A stretch of DNA of 64,000 nt, from the NCBI GenBank assembly GCA_037974665.1, contig CM075781.1:39060235-39124234 (forward strand). The letters run 5' to 3'. Numbering within the stretch: position 1 is the first letter of the stretch; each line of letters starts with the position of its first letter. Source of the DNA: Ehretia macrophylla (Eukaryota; Streptophyta; Magnoliopsida; Boraginales; Ehretiaceae). The notes below the pieces were generated by a model that worked only from the letters and a program-made list of their open reading frames with translations, made no database searches and was not told the origin of the DNA. Made by a program: the position numbers and the translations under genes. Below, piece by piece: positions 56,870 to 64,000 of this stretch.

Positions 56870-57481
56870 TTACTTGCTTTCCTTTTCCAATTTCTTTTTG
56901 ATAAGACTCTGATCATCATCTGTTCCTCCATCCGTTGAGTTTCCACCAAGAACCTTGTTGCCTTCAGTGGCCCTAGATGCAGCGGCAGGTTCAGTTGGCT
57001 TCTGATGTTCATCCTCGCGTGCGCCACTTGACTTGGCTTCACTATCAAACTGGTTGCCTTTAGTTGTCATAGCTGCAGCGGCATGTGGTGGTGCCGTGAA
57101 TGCTCCAGTTGACTTTTGATGTTCATTCCTTGACTTGCCATCATACTTGTTGTCTTTAGTCGCCTTAGCTGCAGGGCCCGTTGTAATATTACTTGGCGTC
57201 GATGCACCAGTTGACTTCTGATCATCATCCTTTCGTGCAACAACAGGTGTAGTTGGAGGCAATGCTCCACTTGAGTCCTGATATTCATCCTCTGGTGCAT
57301 CACTTGAGTTGCCACCACAACACTTGTTGTTATTAATGATCTTTGCTGCAGAGGAAGGTTTACTTGGCGCCGATGCTCCAGTCGAGTTCTGATCATCATT
57401 CTTTTGCAGATTGTTTGGACCGCTAGCAGGACGGACATTCGGGGCAGCAGTTGGAAGGGGGGGAGGAGAAGGGGAATCCAT
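56870..57481 (-). CDS. Hypothetical repeat-rich hydrophilic protein, copy B (203 aa)
   Basis: Paralogue of 24819-25589 with the same MDSPSPPPLP start and EKESK end. Compared with A it lacks most of the second unit (AMVTIGNKFDG region) and about one further unit around the fourth and fifth, 53 residues in all, without losing the frame. The C-terminal SPIKEKL is SLIKKKL. Function not recognised. In-frame indels suggest slippage or recombination between repeats, with either selection on the frame or chance. Not assigned to any family. Confidence 0.55.
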   Translation of the reverse strand: MDSPSPPPLPTAAPNVRPASGPNNLQKNDDQNSTGASAPSKPSSAAKIINNNKCCGGNSSDAPEDEYQDSSGALPPTTPVVARKDDDQKSTGASTPSNITTGPAAKATKDNKYDGKSRNEHQKSTGAFTAPPHAAAAMTTKGNQFDSEAKSSGAREDEHQKPTEPAAASRATEGNKVLGGNSTDGGTDDDQSLIKKKLEKESK

Positions 57482-58439
57482 TAGGGTTCAATTTCTTAGT
57501 TTCCAAAAGTATAGATATCTCCAGTTCTCCGATCCGCCTGTGATGATATATAAGAAGACGTTTAGTGAGGACGCGTAAATATTATCAGTTAATGTCTTTT
57601 ATTGACAAATCCGTAACTCATGCATGAAACAGTTTGCACTGTTTCTCATTTATTTGGTTGAATGCACGCCACTTAATTGGTTGGTGTTAGGTTTTAAAAT
57701 AATTAATATATATACGACTGAAATATTATCAGTTAATGTGTTTTATAGGTAATAGCTAAGAACTTCATGAGCATTACTTCAGTGCAGAAATTAAAGTCTC
57801 TCTTTTGTGATACTTCTGATAATTTCATTTTACATGTGTTGAGACAAATTGGTTTACATTTGAGTTACGAAAATATTCCCTAAAAGATTATATAAATCTA
57901 AGTTGCCACAAATTCATGTTAATTATATGAAATGCATTTTATTTTATGGATAATATTGTTTTATGTTACGTCTCCAATATGAACTGGCTCCCTTGTTTCA
58001 AGAGTCGAGTTAAATGGTTAACTAGAGATCCGAATAATTATAATGTAACGAACTTGAACTTTAGGGAGAGAGAGTAAACGGGAATTAAAGGAAAAAGTGT
58101 ATAAATTGAGAGCTCTGTATTGAATTGCAGAAAAATAAGAAAGCAATTACAGTATAGAAAAGTAAATAATATGATAGTTGATAGCTTAGCTTTCCTCTGC
58201 CTATTCTCTAGCTTATATAGCATTCCTCTTAGCTCACATGCACAATGCCTAATAGAATATGATTGTAGCTAATAAGACACGTATTCATTTAGTTGCTGAG
58301 ACATGGTCTTGGTTCATGTATGTCTTCGATAGATGAGGTTGAGCTAATACCATTCATAGAGAAGTCCCGAACTATTGGGGTTATAACATTACCTTACCTT
58401 TTTGAAAGAACCTTGTCCTCAAGGTTCAAGGAAAAATCA

Positions 58440-58583
58440 GGCAGCTTTGTGGCATATGCTAATTAACTCAAATTGTTTCTCAAAATACTTCTTTTGAATC
58501 TCATACAGGCATAAATGAAGCCTGTCATAATCCAATCCACATTCGCCAATCGCCACCATCTTTCCTTTCTCAATTCCCTTTTT
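58440..58583 (-). pseudogene. TatD-type DNase fragment, copy B
   Basis: Same piece as in copy A, here with the family-typical [14 protein letters not shown], so copy B is closer to the donor at the metal-binding Glu. Confidence 0.82.
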
Positions 58584-58741
58584 ATCATATGATCCTGCCA
58601 CAGACCTTGATATGTAGAGCACCAATTGTAACGATCCAAATAGAAATAGAACAATAATTGAGCAATTGAGATTGTATTGCCAACTTTGCTCATCGAGAGC
58701 TTGAAGGAAAAGAAAATAACATAAAGGAAATAACAAGATTG

Positions 58742-59403
58742 ATTATTCTCTAGAATAGGATCGGATTTATAGAAAGGTTTGAGATTATCTTGTAGAAATT
58801 TCTCCTTGAATTACTTAATATTGCTCTCGGATATTTCACCATCCAATAAAAATTTCCTTGTATCCTCATTTCCTGTATATGCAAGAACATTTGTAGCTTT
58901 TTCATTGACACCAAAGTATCCTGAGACTGGTTTTCCAACTTTTTCATTATATAATTCCACATAAACAGAGATAAAATTCCCCTTAAAAGCTTTTGCCGCT
59001 TCTCTGAACACCAGTAGAAACTTCTCAGAATCTTTGGAAGTTGCAAAAAGTATCAACAGTTTCTTGATTGGATTCTCAAAAGCATGAGAGGCAGTTTCTT
59101 GTGTAAGATTGATAACCGGAGGAAACTTGTTGGTAAATACAAAATCAGCTATGGTTGATTTAGTGAATTCACCACCAAAATGGCGAATCTTTTCAACTTC
59201 TTTCTTGATGACTACTACAACAAGTCTTTTGACATCTGGATCAATGTGGAAGAGTTTTGCCACATCTGAACTGGTAGTCTGATAAAAGTCGACATCATCT
59301 TCCAATTTGAAGCAGCAGCAAGTTCATTGCTCTTTGAACCCACAATTGCGTTCAAAAATCCAAATACAACTAGTTTTTCGGCAGCCAAGATCTTTTCCTT
59401 CAT
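58742..59403 (-). pseudogene. PDI-like fragment, copy B
   Basis: Same extent as in copy A. The codon that is TAG in A is GAG here, so AYTGNEDTRKFLLDGEISES reads through. Instead a TCA-to-TAA change stops the frame after SNIK (58811), and a one-base loss near 59307 breaks LEDDVDF from the upstream part. The lesions in A and B are therefore independent. Confidence 0.88.
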
Positions 59404-59805
59404 GCTTTTATTCTTGCCCTTTCTGGCAAGAGTGGGAAAGAGCTCAGCTGATTCTTGTGCAGAATAGTATCTGGACAAGTGCAGTAGTTGTCGTCCTACA
59501 ACCAGATCATAAAATTTCAAGCCAACCCAGTAGTAGACCACCTCAAACCAGCCAAAACATGGTGCCATGCATGGCAAAGCATGGCAGAGGTATGGAGCAT
59601 TGTCAATAACTTGTTTATGTTCCTCTAAGGCATGAAAACCCAACTTTAACTACCCATAGTCCAAGTTAAATACAACTTTCTCCAAATAATGAACTCATCC
59701 ATGAAGTAACTTCGTGGACCTAGAAGAAGTCCCAGAGGCAAAGTCTTCACACTTTACGAGGCCAACACGGAGGCTACGGCTGACGGCATCAAGAGCGACT
59801 CTGTC
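59404..59805 (-). pseudogene. FAD glycerol-3-phosphate dehydrogenase fragment, copy B
   Basis: Same piece and same two internal stops as copy A. Here several residues are closer to the family ([25 protein letters not shown]), so copy B has changed less at those sites. Confidence 0.88.
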
Positions 59806-59808
59806 ACC

Positions 59809-59883
59809 AACAAACAATAAGATCCTAACGAAGTACTCCCGCCCAACTGATGACAAAACAATCGCGTGATTCTCATCAATAAG
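59809..59883 (-). pseudogene. RPT2 micro-fragment, copy B
   Basis: Reads [20 protein letters not shown] then ILLFV, one substitution from copy A. Confidence 0.7.
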
Positions 59884-60060
59884 AAAATTCAACAACAAAT
59901 TATAACTAAACATCCCGGGTTTAAACCCAAATTCGTTTTCCATAACATCAAGTATACAAATAGTTTCATTATAAAATTTGAATTTCGCATAACATTCGAT
60001 GAATAAGAAGAAAGTACTATCACTTATGTTAACATTTGAACCCTGTTTCATGTCATTCAT
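59884..60060 (-). pseudogene. PPR fragment, copy B
   Basis: Starts [20 protein letters not shown] and is otherwise the same as copy A. The fused PPR-RPT2-dehydrogenase frame of 121 codons stays open. Confidence 0.78.
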
Positions 60061-60143
60061 GCCTAAAAACTATTTGCCGAAACGTTAAATCCAGAGAATG
60101 TTCAAATTGCTTATGATTGACTTGCGTTGCTCGTTACCGCCGC

Positions 60144-62517
60144 TGTCACGTCCCAGCCCTGAACCCGCAGAGGTTAAGGACGGAACGTGACGTGTCGAAT
60201 ACCCTAATACCTATAAGATCATGAATTAATAGCCTAACATTCACTTATGTACCACAAGTAACTTCAAAAGATGGCCCAACTCCTGGGGCACATCATGACT
60301 TGATTAACCTAATCAATATATGTATATATACAAGACCTAGTTCCTCCAAGCTTTCATGACACAATTCCATCAAAGACTTCTAGGTCTCAAAAGAATAAAA
60401 TACTAAGTTAAATTACAACCCAACTGTCCAAAAGAATAATTCAATCCATCAAGTTATACAACTACAAGATTAATTCTATTATAACAAGAGTTATCCAACA
60501 GATACAAACAGAATCACAATAGATAGAAATCTGCCTCATCATACAATTCAATTTCGCTCTCGACCTGTACAATTGGCTCGGCCTCGAGCTCACCTGAAAT
60601 TATTAGAAAAAAGGGTGAGCTACACCACTTAGCTCAGTGAAGAATACCGGGGTAGGGATTTTCACAAGTGTTTTATCCTTCCTTTCGAAATCACTTAGAA
60701 CGTCATGTCATGCATACAAGATCAATTAACAAAATAACAACAACAATTAACAAAATAACAACAACATATAACCCGACTCTCCAAGGGCTAGGGCCCAAGC
60801 AAGAGTGGTAAGATAAGATTAAAAAGATACAGTTGTCTTGCAGTAACTGGAGACGACCGGCCTAGTAATAGTCATCAATATCAACCTCTTACTCCATACC
60901 ATAGGGTAATCCGGATAAACCAAAGTTCCTACGACCTACCTCTCCAAGGGTTAAATCCAAGCAAGAGTGAGATTAGGGACCATAGTAGTCGAGACCTACT
61001 GGTAAGCCTGATGCTGCCCATGGGAAATGAACGCTACCATACCCGTAGAATGGCTGCATCCTTGCCACACACACATATATTCCAGCCACAATTACACATA
61101 ACACAAGTAGATAACAGGAAGGAGGCAACAAAGTAGGTTGCCTCCGTTACAAGAACAATTGTCAATGGCATAACAGATGAGCATGAAAGCAATTAGTATG
61201 TATACCAATTGCAGTACCATAAGTAATATCACAAGTATGCTTGAATAACTACATGTACGACACTTCTCAACATATTTACATGGTCTATAACCTATAATAT
61301 TGGACAACCTACTCAACACGCTTGTTCGTAACATACCATAACCGAAAACAATGGAATGAACCTAATTGAGAAGTTCGGTCGTGTACCCAGTTGTGTTGAT
61401 CATAATTGTGTACACGACCGTCAGAATGTATGTCAAAAGTTCGGTTGTGTACCCGGTTGGGTTGATTACTATCGAATACACGATCATTAGAATGTATGCC
61501 AAAAATACGGGAGTGTACCCGATTTTATTAAACATGACCGGGTACACGACCTTCCCCCTGCGATGCCAAAACGCGTAGTTGGCCATTTTGCTCCTAATAT
61601 GATTTCTTACTTCTAATACTTATCCAAACATCTAATATCCTCAAAAGGGGCTGTCAACCAATATATACAAGTTCAATAATCATACCATAACATCCTTGAA
61701 ACATCAATTAGAATCAAAACAATCATGAATCTACCTTAACTCAAGAACACCCAAAAACACCCATCAAACTCTAATATGTTTAACTTTTATTTTTACGATT
61801 GCATACCACTTATACACTCTCCAACATAAGTAATATCATCATCTAAACCATGCTAACACTTCCCAACTCAACAAAATCATTATTTGCACAAACAAGATAA
61901 TGCCCTAGCTCAACCAATCCATGATGCAACAACCCACACCATAAGCCTTTAGTTTATGCACCATAAGCAAGAAAACAACATATATATACACCATGTAACC
62001 TTGTATGAACTTTGAGAAAAGCTTTTGAAAGAATCTCTCACCTTTACAAGAGTTAAAAATGCAAGAAAATGTTGTAAGATACAAAAGAAAGCTCAAGAAT
62101 GGCTTGATAATGCTTGAAATGGCTTAACTCCTTCTCCTCTCCTTTTTCCTTCTTATTCCCTTCTTATTTTCTCCTTTCTTCTTCCGCCTTAGCTGGATCT
62201 TGTAGTGTGTGTGTGTGTGTGTGTGTGGTATAGTGTATGTATGTGTTTTGTTTTAGTTAGTGGAAAATGTTAGGTAGGATATTATTTGGCTAAGGCCAAT
62301 TACCAAGTTACCCCTCTAACTTAATATGTTTTGCTAGTTTGCCATTTGGTCCAATTTTTAGTAGTTTAGTTAGCCAATGTCATCTAATTGGGTTTAATTA
62401 TAGCCTATGTTAACTAAAATACTCCAATGCACATTAAACGATGCAAATGCACATAAAATAATTTATTTATATATCATATGAACCAAATACACATGAGGTC
62501 ACGTGTCGGGCCTTACA
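60144..62517 (-). mobile_element. Nested solo gypsy LTR, copy B
   Basis: 2374 bp, in the same position and with the same flanks as 28561-30931. The (GT)n run near 62205-62227 is longer than in copy A (about 30626-30640). Confidence 0.88.
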
Positions 62518-62579
62518 ACCGCCATTTGAAGAGATATCATCGTCGATCATCTGTACCGAAGTATCTTCGTCAGATTTCA

Positions 62580-62993
62580 TTACAATGTCGTTGCATGAGG
62601 TATGGTCTTCCGATGTAACAACAGTTGGTGAAAAATTAAACTAGAGTACCCATGATAGTGGTGATTGGAGAACTCACAGATTAAAAAGGCAGAATTGCCA
62701 GAGCTATCTATGTGGACATAACCCGGAAGGGTAGTAGGTGTTGTCGCCGATGATGGTGTAGAAGATGTCATCATCACCGTTGACAAAGTGGGTGCCGGAG
62801 ATGGTAGAGCTCCAAATTTGTCAATTAAGAGCGCAATATATCGGTCAAATTTGGCATCAAGAATTGTGAGTGTAGAGTTGAGAGTGCCAAGAGTTTGTTG
62901 ATGGTCATCGAGCCATTGAGAATGCTTGGTTGCAATTTGCTCAAGTTTCTTCACCGTCTCCTTCATAGCATCAAGTGTTGTTTCGTTCGCCAT
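62580..62993 (-). CDS. Gag-like N-terminal protein, copy B
   Basis: ATG at 62993 (MANETTLDAMKE), 137 codons, open and collinear with 30994-31407 with about a dozen substitutions. The retained frame is notable for such a small relic, but many of the changes alter amino acids, so selection is not evident by eye. Confidence 0.58.
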   Translation of the reverse strand: MANETTLDAMKETVKKLEQIATKHSQWLDDHQQTLGTLNSTLTILDAKFDRYIALLIDKFGALPSPAPTLSTVMMTSSTPSSATTPTTLPGYVHIDSSGNSAFLICEFSNHHYHGYSSLIFHQLLLHRKTIPHATTL

Positions 62994-64000
62994 GTTCGAC
63001 ACTCAACGAAACCACCAAAGTAACGAACTTTTGTTTTTTAGGGAGAGAGAGTGAATGAGAATTAAAGAAAAAAGTGCAGAAATTGAGAGCTATGTATTGA
63101 ATTACAGAAAAACAAGAAAGCAATTATAGTAAAGAAAAGTAAATAAGATGATAGTTGATAGCTTAGCTCTCCTCTGCCTATTCTCTAGCTTTTATAGCAT
63201 TCCCCTTAGCTCACATGCCCAATGCCTAACATAATATAGTTATAGCTAATGGAACACGTATTCATTTAGTTGCTGAGGTATGGTCCTGGTTCATGTGTGC
63301 CTTCTAATAGCGTGATTCACCACTGCGTTGGGCTCGATAGACGAAGTTGGGCTAATATCATCCGTAGAGAAGTCTCAAGCTATTGGGGTCATAACATATA
63401 AGTTCTGAGTTCACCACGACTTTGGCTTGCATGATATCAAAAGAATAAGAAAAAAAAGGAAGAAAGAAAGAAAGACCATCAACTTATTCACTGTGGCGAT
63501 TATACATTAAATTACTAACATTTCGTTTTTGCCTATTTTTAATATAAAGTCAAGACGCATGCATTATATTACGGTCCACATTTAGTGGAATGGAGTATGA
63601 TATATTTGTCCAATTGTGAAGATCGGACTACCATATGCATAATGTTTCGTACTGATTGCGAAGTTAAAAGAAAAAAAGTATTCAGTCCATTTCATTCGGG
63701 CAACATTTAAGCTTAATATCTTAACTTGATTATGATTTACAATTTTAAATTCAACATATTTGAACTAATTATAATTAATTTTAATATTCTCTTTCTAAGG
63801 GCTGATGATATACAGCTAATAACTTATATGATGGATGAGAATCATCACATAGTTTGAGGAAAAGCCAATATATCCACATTGGATAGGAGATTGGACTCAA
63901 GACATTTTTAAATATACTTAATTTTATGTTTGATCATGTTGTCTAGGTTTTTATTCATTTTTTTAAAACTCCTCCATAAGTTATTCAATCAATTCATAGT

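Larger units (their letters stand above)
58044..63396 (-). mobile_element. LTR retrotransposon carrying five host gene fragments, copy B
   Basis: Duplicate of 26429-31808. The left LTR is 58044-58388 (345 bp after a 31-base deletion), the right LTR 63019-63396 (its first base mutated, AG for TG), with the target duplication TATAA on both sides (58039-58043 and 63397-63401). The cargo order is identical. Because it was copied as part of a larger DNA segment, it is not an independent transposition. Confidence 0.9.
55482..64000. repeat. Segmental duplication, copy B (continues past the window)
   Basis: Parallel to 23431-32420 throughout, with the same genes, the same nested elements and the same shared stop codons. 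Its true right end is not in the window. Confidence 0.95.

Overview
This window is nuclear DNA from a flowering plant, most likely a eudicot. It is AT-rich and dominated by transposable elements: Ty3/gypsy LTR elements (including one of the Tat lineage), a SIRE-type Ty1/copia piece, CACTA, hAT, PIF/Harbinger and Mutator-like elements. It also holds an intron-containing lectin gene and a stretch that looks like mitochondrial DNA. There are no bacterial-style operons. Almost every long reading frame belongs to a retroelement or to a broken gene.

Layout. 1-3238: terminal part of a CACTA transposon made of about 0.45-0.5 kb hairpin-bearing tandem repeats. 3519-8765: a gypsy element (LTR, primer site, gag, protease, RT) cut off after RT. 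9100-10060: a possible LTR relic. 10171-11018: fold-back element. 11075-11948: non-autonomous hAT. 12025-12889: PIF/Harbinger MITE with a large AAT array. 14148-15604: a three-exon jacalin-related lectin gene on the minus strand, apparently intact. About 15950-23430: higher-GC, gene-poor DNA, probably a nuclear mitochondrial insertion. 23431-32420: first copy (A) of an approximately 9 kb segmental duplication. 32420-39990: AT-rich DNA with degenerate repeats, a second PIF MITE (35310-36314) and a Mutator-type MITE with a perfect 9-bp target duplication (37168-37667). 39990-48335: a second, ruined copy of the lectin locus split by a Tat-lineage gypsy element (40493-47459). 48379-51060: SIRE-like copia 3' end. 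51061-about 53270: internally deleted gypsy remnant. 55482-64000: second copy (B) of the segmental duplication, still running at the window edge.

Main discovery. Each copy of the segmental duplication holds an LTR retrotransposon (A: 26429-31808, with 376-bp LTRs, primer-site region, polypurine tract and a perfect TATAA target duplication; B: 58044-63396). Its coding region is not pol. Instead it carries a gag-like N-terminus followed by a head-to-tail chain of fragments from five unrelated host genes, all in the element's sense orientation: a PPR protein, the proteasome ATPase RPT2, mitochondrial FAD-dependent glycerol-3-phosphate dehydrogenase, a protein disulfide isomerase (PDIL1-3/1-4 type) and a TatD-type DNase. 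The pieces are intronless over lengths where introns would be expected, which suggests capture from spliced RNA, as in maize Bs1. A solo gypsy LTR is nested inside. The whole block was later duplicated, and copies A and B then gained different disabling mutations.

The only candidates for functional host genes are the lectin gene and a pair of repeat-rich hypothetical proteins (24819-25589 and 56870-57481) that differ in the number of internal repeats.
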